Shown here piece by piece: positions 1 through 7,296 of a stretch of 34,518 bases of DNA (position 1 is its first letter; every line of letters starts with the position of its first letter). Position numbers and translations under genes: made by a program. Location: assembly GCA_012719535.1 (NCBI GenBank), contig JAAYAC010000119.1, positions 1-34,518 on the forward strand, read 5' to 3'. The notes below the pieces were generated by a model that was not told the DNA's origin, searched no databases, and saw only the letters and a program-made list of their open reading frames with translations. The stretch comes from Syntrophomonadaceae bacterium. Its GTDB lineage: Bacteria > Bacillota > Syntrophomonadia > Syntrophomonadales > Syntrophothermaceae.

Positions 1-250
1 AAATTAAAGCTCGTTAAGATCGCAAGTTTTCCATTGCAGTAATATCGCCAGGCTGGCAGGAGTTAACAATAGCCTAGACATCCTGTGCCAGACAACCGTC
101 TCAGGAGGTGCTTCGCCCCTTTCGTACCCTTCCTTTGTAGAGATTGCCACAGTTTAGCGTAGTGCTTACGGACGTGAATGGTCTGCCGTCCTGAGAATTT
201 CAATCCACCGAAGTTATTTGGGGAGCAGCGAAAAAACATGTACGTGGTCG
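1..250. other. Noncoding left edge
   Basis: No convincing gene is visible on either strand; all frames are broken by early stops and no RNA gene fold was recognised. The stretch leads into the toxin-antitoxin operon that begins near 324. Confidence 0.5.
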
Positions 251-269
251 ACGTGATTCCTGATCACGT
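251..269 (+). promoter_or_regulatory. Inverted repeat upstream of the toxin-antitoxin operon, possible operator
   Basis: ACGTGAT and ATCACGT form a perfect 7-bp inverted repeat with a 5-bp spacer, 55 bases before the antitoxin start. An AT-rich block TAAAAT at 275-280 could be a -10 box, which would put the repeat in the -35 area. Phd/YefM-type antitoxins usually repress their own operon by binding such palindromes, so an operator is a reasonable inference, but no matching second operator was seen. Confidence 0.4.
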
Positions 270-323
270 TGTGATAAAATAGAAACACAGAAATGACACA
301 ATCAAGAAAGGACTGTGATTTTC

Positions 324-611
324 ATGCGTTTCGTAACGGTCCGCGACTTGAGACAGAAAGGTAACGAGATATGGAATAAGCTACAGTCGGGGGAAGAAGC
401 CATTCTCACCCACAACGGCAGCCCGGTTGCTCTCTTAATAGGTGTGCGGGAAGAAGAATTGGAAGAAATGCTGCGGATGGTGAAACGTGCCCGAGCCGAA
501 GCCGCCGTTCGACGCATGAGAGAAAGAGCACGCCGGACCGGACTGGAAAACCTGAGCGCAGATGAAATCGAAGCAGAAATACTTGCGGCAAGACAGGAGC
601 GCAGGCCGTGA
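324..611 (+). CDS. Type II antitoxin, Phd/YefM-like
   Basis: A protein of about 95 residues opening with MRFVTVRDLRQKGNEI, then a hydrophobic strand-turn block (EEAILTHNGSPVALLIG). This is the usual Phd/YefM N-terminal DNA-binding fold, followed by a charged Arg/Glu-rich helical tail that would wrap the toxin. The ATG at 324 is preferred over the in-frame GTG at 315 because AAAGGA at about 307-312 is well spaced only for the ATG. Its stop overlaps the PIN toxin start by 4 bases (GTGA), the coupling typical of antitoxin-toxin pairs. Expected role: neutralise the toxin and autoregulate the operon. Confidence 0.8.
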   Translation: MRFVTVRDLRQKGNEIWNKLQSGEEAILTHNGSPVALLIGVREEELEEMLRMVKRARAEAAVRRMRERARRTGLENLSADEIEAEILAARQERRP

Positions 612-1027
612 AGGTAGTGCTGGATACAAACGTGCTGGTTTCGGCTCTGCTCACTCCCTACGGCCCTTCAGCGCGGGTTTTGGATGCGCTTCTGGCAGGA
701 CGGTTGATTCCAGTGTTCGACGATCGCATCCTGCGCGAATACGAGGAAGTCCTTGGAAGAAGCCGATTTGGATTTGAACCGCAAGACGTGAAGGCGCTCC
801 TGGACTTTTTTCGTTCTGAAGGCGTAACGGTTGCGACTCCACCCTTGAACACTGAGCTTCCGGACCCTGATGATGTGATGTTTGTGGAAGCAGCCATAGC
901 GGGTACAGCCGATGCTATTGTCACAGGGAACCGGAAGCATTTTCCTGCCGAACGGTGCAGCGGTATTGCCGTAGTGTCACCAGTGGAATTGCTGTCAATG
1001 CTCAAAGCAGTTGGCGATGGTTCTTGA
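608..1027 (+). CDS. PIN-domain toxin (putative ribonuclease)
   Basis: A 139-residue single-domain PIN protein of the putative toxin family seen beside Phd-like antitoxins. The first acidic residue is in VVLDTNVLVSAL (Asp6), a conserved Glu is near 46 (REYEEVL), the acidic pair is in DPDD (88-89), and the C-terminal AIVTGNRKHF block (about 103-112) carries the usual T-G-N/D turn. PIN toxins are Mg-dependent RNases. The GTG start at 608 is translationally coupled to the antitoxin. The family assignment is firm; the RNA target cannot be told from sequence. Confidence 0.82.
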   Translation: MKVVLDTNVLVSALLTPYGPSARVLDALLAGRLIPVFDDRILREYEEVLGRSRFGFEPQDVKALLDFFRSEGVTVATPPLNTELPDPDDVMFVEAAIAGTADAIVTGNRKHFPAERCSGIAVVSPVELLSMLKAVGDGS

Positions 1028-1067
1028 TCCTTGATCAGAATTCATAAACAGGGATTATCTCACTAAT

Positions 1068-1943
1068 CTACTCCCACGCCAGCTTTTCGACGGCCATCTC
1101 CAGGTCTTCCCTGCCGGGCTTCGTGTACCTGGCCGTGGTGTTCAAATTCTCATGCCCCGCCAGCATAGCAACCCTGTCCAGACTCTCCCCCGCATCTATC
1201 AGCATCTTGCAGAAGGTGTGCCGCAGACGGTGAGGAGTCACATCAACTCCTGAAAGCCTGTAGTACTTCTTGAACATCCTCTCCGCCGCCCGCTTTGTCA
1301 TGGGCCCGTTTTTGCCCGGAAAGAGCCACTCGCCTTCAAATCCTTCGAGATACTCGCCCAAAACCCGCCTTACCGTCGCATTTAAAGGCACTTCCCGGTA
1401 CTTGCCGCCTTTCCCGCTTCTAACCGTCACCCATCCCGACCGCTCCTTTATCACAACGTCCCCAGTTTTGAGAGCAACAGCTTCCGACACCCTCAGCCCT
1501 GTGTGGAGCAGAAGAGTGATGAGAGCCCGGTCTCTTTTGCTACCCTATTTCTGCACGGCCCGCATAAAAGCACCCAGTTCCTTCTTTTCGAGCCACCGCG
1601 GGGCCGGTTTCCGCTCAGGTATCCGCTTTACGCCGTCTGTCGGGTTAGCCTCGACCAGCCCATGCTTTTGGGCCCATCCGAAGAAGCCTGAAAAAACGAT
1701 AAGGTTATGGTTTATAAACGCGGGCTTTTTACCCTTCCCCTGCAAATACCGCCGGTAATCTGCAATGTCAAGCGGGGTTACTGCGGCAATATCGGCAGAG
1801 CCGCACGTGTCTTCGAGCCACGTGAAAAACCGCCGGACGTGCCCGGTGTAGATTTCGACCGTGCCGGCAGAAAAGCCTTTTGCTAGAAGGTGCTCACGGT
1901 ACCCCACAACCGCTTCCAATCTGGATCCCATGTTGCTTCTCAA
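1068..1943 (-). pseudogene. Tyrosine recombinase (XerC/D-like integrase) with in-frame TAG
   Basis: The two halves lie in one reading frame, separated only by TAG at 1545-1547. Upstream codons give the N-terminal SAM-like core-binding domain (YREHLLAKGFSAGTVEIYT through ELGAFMRAVQK). After TAG the frame runs on as GSKRDRALITLLLHTGLRVSEA and the catalytic domain. All catalytic residues are visible: Arg in TGLRVSE, His and Arg in HRLRH, His in LAGHENL and Tyr in TARYTK. Full length would be about 290 residues, normal for Xer-type enzymes. The start is TTG at 1943 (GAGGGGG ribosome site) or ATG at 1931. A single C-to-T change in a Gln codon would explain the TAG. Probably inactive unless the stop is read through. 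It sits by the toxin-antitoxin pair and a tRNA, as expected for a mobile island. Confidence 0.8.
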
Positions 1944-1965
1944 TCGACACCCCCTCTCTATTTCC

Positions 1966-2045
1966 TTTAGCGAACAAGAATTCCCTTCTTAGACCCGTCC
2001 GGCACTTCTCTTTATCGTCTTTCGGCCGGTGTTTTGTTCGCTAAA
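1966..2045. repeat. 12-bp perfect inverted repeat flanking 56 bp
   Basis: TTTAGCGAACAA at 1966-1977 is mirrored by TTGTTCGCTAAA at 2034-2045. The arms lie directly upstream of the integrase start. They could be an operator, recombinase arm-binding sites, or the ends of a tiny element. A related CCGGCACTT (1999-2007), a one-base variant of the dispersed repeat found elsewhere in this window, lies between the arms. Confidence 0.6.
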
Positions 2046-2147
2046 AAAGCATTTTGCGAATTATTGGCACTTTTCAACAATCTTCGCGCTGGCCCGGCAG
2101 AACCAATCGAGACAAAATTTTGAATTGGAGAGACCTCGTTTTTTCCA

Positions 2148-2440
2148 ATCAAGTAGGAGGGGGCGGCTAACCCCCGTCCTCTCACACCACCGTACGTACC
2201 GTTCGGTATACGGCGGTTCACCCAGATTGCAGAGTTGTCGGCAACATTCGACTAACTAAGCTAATAAGCCCTTGGTTGCGCCAGTAGGCTAGACCGAGGG
2301 CTTTGTTTACCTGGGGAGTGTTCGATAGCTTCCAGCCCGCCCGGGGTTTACTCTGGGGTCTCGCTCTGGGTCTCACTTTGGGTCTCTCTGCTGGTCTGAA
2401 CTATAAAGGAAAGGCCAATTTTATGGGGTTTCATAAAAGA
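2148..2440 (-). mobile_element. 3' remnant of a group II intron (maturase C-terminus, domains V and VI)
   Basis: Read on the minus strand, 2337-2218 encodes 39 residues ending in stop, with NTPQVNKALGLAYW and RNQGLISLVSR, the recognisable C-terminus of group II intron reverse transcriptase/maturases. Immediately after it, 2216-2187 folds as domain V: CCGCCGTA pairs with TACGGTGG, then a CG bulge, then TACC/GGTA with a GAAC loop, and a CGC catalytic triad. Domain VI follows (GGGGG/CCCCC stem, then CCTACTTGAT), placing the intron 3' end near 2148-2150. Domains I-III and most of the maturase are missing, so this is a truncated remnant. Its upstream limit is uncertain; the CGC triad suggests class C. 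Confidence 0.78.
2356..2391. repeat. Short 12-bp tandem repeat
   Basis: GGGTCTC recurs at 2356, 2368 and 2380 with a 12-bp period and degenerate remainder. It lies just upstream (in the minus-strand sense) of the recognisable maturase tail and keeps an open frame of alternating basic residues and prolines. It may be a slippage product in the decaying intron. Confidence 0.55.
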
Positions 2441-2511
2441 AGCGGTTCCGGCCCCTAGATTTTTACAAATACGCTCAAACCTCGGTGTATCAAGGGTTTC
2501 AAACAAAAAAA

Positions 2512-2586
2512 TGGTGGGCGATACAGGATTCGAACCTGTGACTTCTTCCGTGTGAAGGAAGCACTCTCCCGCTGAGTTAATCGCCC
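2512..2586 (-). tRNA. tRNA-Val (anticodon CAC)
   Basis: The minus strand gives a full cloverleaf: acceptor GGGCGAT/ATCGCCC, D-arm with AGCGGGA, anticodon stem CTTCC/GGAAG with loop TTCACAC (anticodon CAC), T-arm ACAGG-TTCGAAT-CCTGT, discriminator A and an encoded CCA at 2514-2512. A T-run follows directly (minus strand TTTTTTT at about 2511-2505), serving as terminator. It lies between purA and the accessory left end, a typical island attachment point. Confidence 0.95.
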
Positions 2587-2596
2587 ACTCACTCTT

Positions 2597-2625
2597 ATGA
2601 TATTACCCTGCTCGGCCTCTGTCAA
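2597..2625 (-). promoter_or_regulatory. Promoter of tRNA-Val
   Basis: On the minus strand, TTGACA (2625-2620), a 17-base spacer and TATCAT (2602-2597) sit 10 bases before the tRNA 5' end. This is a near-consensus sigma-A promoter, so the tRNA is transcribed separately from purA. Confidence 0.75.
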
Positions 2626-2643
2626 GCCGGGAACCCGGCCGGG

Positions 2644-3930
2644 CTACGCAAAGACCTCCCTGGTAACAATAGTCTGACCACGTCCGGGGCCAACCGCTAC
2701 CAGGCAGTGAGGCACCCCGGTAAGCTCGGTTATCTTTTCAATGTAACGACGGGTAGCTTCGGGCAGCTCCTCATAGGTTCTGCAGTTTTGCAGGCTGGTC
2801 TTCCAGCCATCCATTTCGATGTAGACCGGTTCACAATCCTGCAAGACCTTCAGGCTTTCAGGAAACTCTTCCAGCATAGTATTGCCGCGCTTGTATCCCA
2901 CGCAGATCTTGATACGTTCAAACTCATCCAAAACATCAATCTTGGTTATGGCCAGATCAGTAAGCCCGTTCACTCTGGCCGCATAACGAAGGATGACCGC
3001 GTCCAGCCATCCGCAACGGCGCGGCCTACCCGTAGTGGTTCCGAATTCTGCTCCCCGTTCCCGAATAAAATCTCCCGTGGCGTCGGTTAACTCTGTCGGG
3101 AACGGTCCCTCGCCTACCCGGGTAGTATACGCTTTGACTACTCCCACCACCCGGCTCACTCGGGTCGGCCCGATACCGGAACCGACACAGGCTCCCCCCG
3201 CCGTGGGGTGTGAAGAAGTTACATAAGGATAAGTCCCATGATCTATATCCAGAAGGGTCCCCTGCGCCCCCTCCAGCATAACCTTTTTACCCTGGTCTAG
3301 GGCCCGGTTAACCAGCAGGGAGGTATCGGTTACGTAGTCCCGCAACCGGTCGACGCAGGCGCGCAACCTATCCAGTATATCTCGGCAGTCGTACGGCGGC
3401 TGGTCGTAAAGACGTTCCAGGATACGATTCTTCTCCTTAACAACCGTTTCTAACCTGGCTGGGAAGTCGTCATCCAAAACATCTGTCATACGAAATCCCA
3501 CTCGTTCTATCTTATCCCCGTACGCCGGGCCAATGCCCCGCTTGGTAGTTCCCAATTGTCGGCAACCCTGTTCCTGCAGCTCATCGAATTTCTTGTGATA
3601 AGGCATCAGTAGGTGTGCCCGACTGCTGATCCGCAAGTTGGAGGTATCTATTCCTTCCCTTTCCAGGCCCTCTATCTCGTTGACTAACATCTCCAAGTCC
3701 AGAGCCACTCCGTTACCGATGACACAAACCTTGTCCGGATAAAGAATACCGGAAGGGATGAGGTGCAACATGAATTTGCGGTCCCCGACAACCACTGTGT
3801 GACCAGCGTTAGTGCCTCCCTGGTACCTGACTATGTAGTCAGCTTTTTCGGCCAGGAAGTCCGTTACTTTTCCTTTCCCTTCATCACCCCACTGGGCGCC
3901 CACTAACACGACTGCCGACAATCCTTTCAC
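2644..3930 (-). CDS. purA: Adenylosuccinate synthetase
   Basis: Catalyses GTP-dependent condensation of IMP with aspartate to adenylosuccinate, the first committed step to AMP. At 428 residues it matches the family length. Visible motifs: the P-loop-like GAQWGDEGKGK near the N-terminus with the catalytic Asp, GGTNAGHT with the catalytic His, QLGTTKRGIGPAY, the GTTTGRPRRCGWLD IMP/GTP-binding block, TKIDVLD for guanine recognition and VGPGRGQT near the C-terminus. The start may be GTG at 3930 or TTG at 3921; AAGGCAGG is better spaced from the TTG, so the first three residues are uncertain. It has its own promoter and no helicase gene beside it, unlike the common bacillus/clostridial order. Confidence 0.97.
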   Translation of the reverse strand: MKGLSAVVLVGAQWGDEGKGKVTDFLAEKADYIVRYQGGTNAGHTVVVGDRKFMLHLIPSGILYPDKVCVIGNGVALDLEMLVNEIEGLEREGIDTSNLRISSRAHLLMPYHKKFDELQEQGCRQLGTTKRGIGPAYGDKIERVGFRMTDVLDDDFPARLETVVKEKNRILERLYDQPPYDCRDILDRLRACVDRLRDYVTDTSLLVNRALDQGKKVMLEGAQGTLLDIDHGTYPYVTSSHPTAGGACVGSGIGPTRVSRVVGVVKAYTTRVGEGPFPTELTDATGDFIRERGAEFGTTTGRPRRCGWLDAVILRYAARVNGLTDLAITKIDVLDEFERIKICVGYKRGNTMLEEFPESLKVLQDCEPVYIEMDGWKTSLQNCRTYEELPEATRRYIEKITELTGVPHCLVAVGPGRGQTIVTREVFA

Positions 3931-3972
3931 CTGCCTTACCCAGTAAATGTTTACATATCACAAAGCAAAATA

Positions 3973-4001
3973 ATCTTAGCAGATAGCCCCAACAGTGTCA
4001 A
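3973..4001 (-). promoter_or_regulatory. Promoter of purA
   Basis: TTGACA (4001-3996), a 17-base spacer and TAAGAT (3978-3973) on the minus strand, about 45 bases before the purA start and directly behind the rplI terminator. No purine-riboswitch-like fold was seen in the short leader. Confidence 0.72.
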
Positions 4002-4032
4002 TCAAAAGAGGAGGGCTATCGCCCTCCCCTTT
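4001..4032 (-). terminator. Rho-independent terminator after rplI
   Basis: The minus strand reads GGGGAGGGC-GATA-GCCCTCCTC followed by TTTTGATT: a strong GC stem with a four-base loop and a T-run, 40 bases beyond the rplI stop. It overlaps the purA -35 by one base, separating the two units. Confidence 0.82.
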
Positions 4033-4072
4033 GGTCTGGCCTCACCGACCTTCACCCAATCCGCCTTATCCG

Positions 4073-4519
4073 CTACTCCTCCATGACTAAGACCCTTATA
4101 TTAGCATGAAAGGAGGGAAAAACTTTCACCTTGACCTGGTATTCTCCCAGGTGCTTAATAGGTTCAGTAATTTCAATCTTCTTTTTATCTATCGAGACGT
4201 GAAAATCCTCTTGTAAAACTTCGGCAATTTCTTTGGCCGTAACCGTCCCGAACAGCCGTCCCCCTTCACCGGCCCGAGCTTTGACACGAATCACCTGCCC
4301 GTCTATCGTTTCCTTAATGCGCCTGGCCTTCTCCTCTTCCTTTTCCCGTCTCTTACCCTGGCGTTCCAGTTTCTGCTCCAACTCGGTCAACCTGGCCTGG
4401 GTCGCCTGAACGGCCAGGCCCCGGGGGATAAGATAGTTCCTGGCATAACCGTCTGAGACATCCTTAACTTCGCCCTGCTTACCCAGGTTCTTTACATCCT
4501 GTGTCAGAATAACCTTCAT
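4073..4519 (-). CDS. rplI: 50S ribosomal protein L9 (bL9)
   Basis: A 148-residue ribosomal protein binding 23S rRNA. The N-terminal rRNA-binding lobe [18 protein letters not shown] with [14 protein letters not shown] (about 5-40) is diagnostic. A long charged connecting helix rich in Glu/Lys/Arg follows, then the C-terminal lobe ([20 protein letters not shown] and [13 protein letters not shown]). The start at 4519 is chosen over an in-frame codon 21 bases upstream because MKVILT is the conserved N-terminus and GGAGG lies about 9 bases before it. It is separated from the MazG-like gene by 283 bases, whereas related genomes usually have gdpP/yybS-like genes here. Confidence 0.96.
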   Translation of the reverse strand: MKVILTQDVKNLGKQGEVKDVSDGYARNYLIPRGLAVQATQARLTELEQKLERQGKRREKEEEKARRIKETIDGQVIRVKARAGEGGRLFGTVTAKEIAEVLQEDFHVSIDKKKIEITEPIKHLGEYQVKVKVFPSFHANIRVLVMEE

Positions 4520-4550
4520 TGGCAAGGGCCTCCTTTCCAACCATCTTAAA

Positions 4551-4575
4551 GATAAAAACGGAAGAGGGAGCTTCC
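4551..4575 (-). terminator. Possible terminator or attenuator ahead of rplI
   Basis: On the minus strand GGAAG-CTCCCT-CTTCC is followed by GTTTTTATC, 30-55 bases before the rplI start. An upstream GAGGG could pair with CCCTC inside this hairpin, giving an alternative fold. This may be an L9 leader attenuator or simply the end of upstream transcription; the stem is short. Confidence 0.42.
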
Positions 4576-4802
4576 CGTAGGCTGAGACACCCCCTCAAAC
4601 TCGGCATTTGACTGCGAAAGCTAGCCACAGATTCACACTGATGAATTCGGATGAACACTAACAGTTTATTAATAATTAGGGCCCTGCATCATAATAGGAA
4701 TCGAGAATTCAGAATCCCTGGTCGCGTTCCCAACAATGCACGCGCATTTTCTCTATCCTGCTCGTGGCCGCACGACAACATGAACATCTGATGCTACCTT
4801 TG
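4576..4802. other. Noncoding gap between rplI and the MazG-like gene
   Basis: No gene or known RNA was recognised. This is the position where yybS- and gdpP-like genes normally stand in this gene neighbourhood, so the gap may be a deletion scar. Confidence 0.5.
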
Positions 4803-5114
4803 CTATTTCTCTTCCAGGTAAGCAAGCAAACCGGAAAGGTCTCCATACCATTTCTCCACTTCGTGAGCTTCCTTTATGCTCAGTCGGAGCTTACCCTGTA
4901 CTTTCATATCAATATGCTGAAACGTGATACCTACTCTTTTCCCCAGGATATAGGTGGTTATAATGATGGTTGCCAGGGCGTCGCTGACCGCGTCGTCTCC
5001 GGTTTTCATTAAGGACTTGAAAAGGGCCGCCACTGATTCGACCAGCTCCGCCTTGAGCCACTCAATGACTCTCAAGTTTTTGGCAATGTCTATATCCCTG
5101 AGCCGCGAAATCAC
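4803..5114 (-). CDS. MazG-like family protein
   Basis: A helical protein of about 103 residues beginning VISRLRDIDIAKNLRVIEWLKAE. It matches the MazG-like family found next to rpsR in Clostridia. It resembles the all-alpha NTP pyrophosphatase fold but is short, and its activity is unproven. The GTG at 5114 is preferred over a TTG at 5129 because a strong GGGGGTGAGGGA ribosome site lies between them. It follows the rpsR terminator on the same strand. Confidence 0.72.
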   Translation of the reverse strand: MISRLRDIDIAKNLRVIEWLKAELVESVAALFKSLMKTGDDAVSDALATIIITTYILGKRVGITFQHIDMKVQGKLRLSIKEAHEVEKWYGDLSGLLAYLEEK

Positions 5115-5190
5115 TCCCTCACCCCCCAAGTGATCAGGCTATCTATTCCGGGGTGTAACTTCTCTACTGCGAGCCCTTTTTCCTGCCTGA

Positions 5191-5230
5191 ATGGAAAAAA
5201 CAAGCCCCCGTAAATACAGGGGCTCGGGTT
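5191..5230 (-). terminator. Terminator of the rpsF-ssb-rpsR operon (bidirectional shape)
   Basis: The minus strand reads AGCCCC-tgtatttac-GGGGGCT followed by TGTTTTTTCC. The plus strand also ends in a T-run (GGGTTTTTT), so the hairpin could stop transcription from both sides. It begins directly after the rpsR stop. Confidence 0.85.
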
Positions 5231-5232
5231 TT

Positions 5233-5463
5233 TTATTCCGACGTAAACGGTAGGAGTGCCATGTTTCTCGCCCTTTTGATGGCCGTAGTCAATCGGCGCT
5301 GGTGCTGGGCGCAGTTGCCGGTAATGCGGCGGGGTAGTATCTTGCCTCGTTCTGTAATGTAGCGGCGCAACCGGTGGGTTTCTTTATAATCAATGTTCTC
5401 AATGTGTTCTGCACAAAAGTTGCACTGACGCCTTTTCTTTCTTCTTTCTTTTTTCAACTTCAA
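5233..5463 (-). CDS. rpsR: 30S ribosomal protein S18 (bS18)
   Basis: A 76-residue basic protein of the small subunit platform, partner of S6. The core is diagnostic: [21 protein letters not shown] with [19 protein letters not shown] at the C-terminus. Three cysteines (CNFC near 14-17 and GNC near 50) suggest the zinc-binding form of S18. It is the third gene of rpsF-ssb-rpsR, nine bases after ssb. Confidence 0.97.
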   Translation of the reverse strand: MKLKKERRKKRRQCNFCAEHIENIDYKETHRLRRYITERGKILPRRITGNCAQHQRRLTTAIKRARNMALLPFTSE

Positions 5464-5472
5464 ACCTCCTCC

Positions 5473-5922
5473 TTAGAAGGGTATTTCGTCGTCATCTCCA
5501 ACCACGTCTATATTATCCAGGTTTACCTCTTGGCCCAGGGATTCCCAACCGTCGTCCTCGATACTCCTGCGACCTTCGGACGGCGCGGGTTTACCCTGCT
5601 GCCCTCCTTTGTCCAGGAACTTGACAGTGTCGGCTACGACTTCAACGACTTTTCGTTTCTGCCCGTCCTGAGCTTCGTAGGTTCTGGCCTGGAGTCTCCC
5701 TTCCACTGCCACCAACCTGCCTTTACCCAAATAATTGGCACAGGTTTCGGCCAGCTGTCTCCAGGTTACAATATCGATAAAATCGGCGTCTCTTTCCCCC
5801 ATCTGATTGGTAAATGGCCGGTTGACAGCAAGCGTGAACCGGCTTACTGCGATCCCGTTCGGGGTGTACCTCATTTCCGGATCACGGGTCAGGCGTCCAA
5901 TCAGTATGACACGGTTTAGCAT
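5473..5922 (-). CDS. ssb: Single-stranded DNA-binding protein
   Basis: A 149-residue SSB. An N-terminal OB fold starts at [19 protein letters not shown] and includes [12 protein letters not shown] and the strand [17 protein letters not shown] Gly/Pro-rich linker then ends in the acidic tip DDDEIPF that recruits repair and replication proteins. It sits between rpsF and rpsR in the conserved operon, with a GGGGAGGGGAGAGG ribosome site. Confidence 0.97.
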   Translation of the reverse strand: MLNRVILIGRLTRDPEMRYTPNGIAVSRFTLAVNRPFTNQMGERDADFIDIVTWRQLAETCANYLGKGRLVAVEGRLQARTYEAQDGQKRKVVEVVADTVKFLDKGGQQGKPAPSEGRRSIEDDGWESLGQEVNLDNIDVVGDDDEIPF

Positions 5923-5945
5923 GGGTACCTCTCCCCTCCCCCGTG

Positions 5946-6239
5946 CTATTTCTCGTCCACACGCAGAATCATATGCCGTACGAAATCTTCGGAGATTTTC
6001 ATGACCCGGTCCAGTTCTTTAACCGTCTCCGCATTTCCTCTGAAATAACAGACGACGTAATAACCTTCCGTGAGGTCATCGATTTCATACGCGAGCCTTC
6101 TCTTGCCCCATCCGTCGGCCTGGTGGCTGAATTCCCCTCCGTTTTTGGCAATGACGGTTTTGACCCGTTCATTAGCCGCTTCAATCGCCTCCGGGGACAG
6201 GTCTGGCCGCAGGATGTACATGAGCTCGTATGAGCGCAT
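5946..6239 (-). CDS. rpsF: 30S ribosomal protein S6 (bS6)
   Basis: A 97-residue ribosomal protein with the classic [14 protein letters not shown] start, the [20 protein letters not shown] strand pair and [13 protein letters not shown]. It dimerises with S18 on the small subunit platform. First gene of the operon, behind a near-consensus promoter and a GGAGGAGGTGA ribosome site. It ends at RVDEK, so it lacks the long acidic tail of some S6 proteins. Confidence 0.97.
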   Translation of the reverse strand: MRSYELMYILRPDLSPEAIEAANERVKTVIAKNGGEFSHQADGWGKRRLAYEIDDLTEGYYVVCYFRGNAETVKELDRVMKISEDFVRHMILRVDEK

Positions 6240-6297
6240 CTGCTCACCTCCTCCCTATGGACTGTGGCGCCACAAAACGGCGCAGGGATTCGCCGTT

Positions 6298-6326
6298 ATT
6301 ATAACAGGAAAACTTATCTATTTCAA
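6298..6326 (-). promoter_or_regulatory. Promoter of rpsF-ssb-rpsR
   Basis: TTGAAA (6326-6321), a 17-base spacer and TATAAT (6303-6298) on the minus strand, about 60 bases before rpsF. The -10 is perfect, fitting a highly expressed ribosomal operon. Confidence 0.82.
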
Positions 6327-6417
6327 ATTATTTCGGCCTACCGGGACAGCCAGGCGGGGGCAGGGGATTTACTCCCACTTCATGGGAAGATACGGGCGGG
6401 AACACCGGCCGGTACCG

Positions 6418-7146
6418 TTACCGGACGGCACACGGACCGGTGGCGCATTTGCCACAAACGTCACACACGGGCAGGTCGGCATAATAAGCATCAATCTCCA
6501 GCAGGTACTGGTAACACAATTGCTTGTCCAGACCGTGCTCACCCAGGGCTTGCACCGGGCAGATCTCACTACAGTAGTGGCATTTAACACATTTCTCGTA
6601 GAATCGCTGCTCGGGGCGGGAAGAAGGCCGCAACTCATAGTCCAGTACCAGGGTGCCCAACCGGCCTGCACATCCCCTGGCGGTAATCAGCATAGTATGC
6701 CTGCCAAAAGTGCCCAGCCCGCAAATGTAGGCCACATGTTTATGTGACCAGGCGGCAACAAGTCGCTGCTGGTCAAAGTTATGGGTGGGTAACTGCCAGG
6801 CGACATTTATCCCATACCCTGCCAGTTCACCAGCCAGTTCACCGCAAATGTCCTCGAGCAGCCGGTTGGTTTCGATGTAAGCCAGAGCCCACTCCCGGGC
6901 CACATACGGGTGCAGGCGGTTGACTCTCACCAGCTCCCGGTCAAAGGGCACAAAGAAGGCAACTACCGACCTCGCCTCAGGCAGCAGGTCTTCCGGCAAC
7001 AGGTGCTCCGGCCCGGCAACAGCCTTCAGCTGCTGAAACAGCGGGTCCCCCGCCCGGGCAAACCCTACCAACGGTTCACGGTAGGTGGTTCCCCCGGCCG
7101 CGTGGCTAACCCGCCGGGTAATAAAGTCCGTAATTAGTTTTTCCAT
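6418..7146 (-). CDS. 4Fe-4S protein related to epoxyqueuosine reductase (QueG-like)
   Basis: About 242 residues. The middle holds the QueG-like block with KHVAYICGLGTFGRHTMLIT. The C-terminal third has a ferredoxin-like cysteine set, CVKCHYCSEICPVQAL, then CYQY and CDVCGKCATGPC, enough for two [4Fe-4S] clusters. True QueG is about 370-390 residues and carries a C-terminal extension; this protein stops soon after the second cluster, so an epoxyqueuosine role is doubtful and a different redox job is possible. The start at 7146 (MEKLITDF) is chosen because GGAGAG lies about 10 bases upstream; an upstream in-frame ATG lacks such a site. Transcribed alone on the minus strand. Confidence 0.62.
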   Translation of the reverse strand: MEKLITDFITRRVSHAAGGTTYREPLVGFARAGDPLFQQLKAVAGPEHLLPEDLLPEARSVVAFFVPFDRELVRVNRLHPYVAREWALAYIETNRLLEDICGELAGELAGYGINVAWQLPTHNFDQQRLVAAWSHKHVAYICGLGTFGRHTMLITARGCAGRLGTLVLDYELRPSSRPEQRFYEKCVKCHYCSEICPVQALGEHGLDKQLCYQYLLEIDAYYADLPVCDVCGKCATGPCAVR

Positions 7147-7296
7147 GTTATGTACGCTCTCCAAGCGCAAGCAGGGACGTTCGTGCTTGCTTTTTTTCGT
7201 AACATACATCCATACCGCCCTGCGCCGCCACCAGCAGGAGGATGAAAACAGTATATTCGTTGGAGTGTGTTAACCGGTTCACTCGGTAACTGGTAA

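Noticed and set aside
1545-1547. UAG in the integrase as pyrrolysine
   Set aside because: No pyl genes or PYLIS-like context are visible in the window, and integrases are not known to use pyrrolysine.
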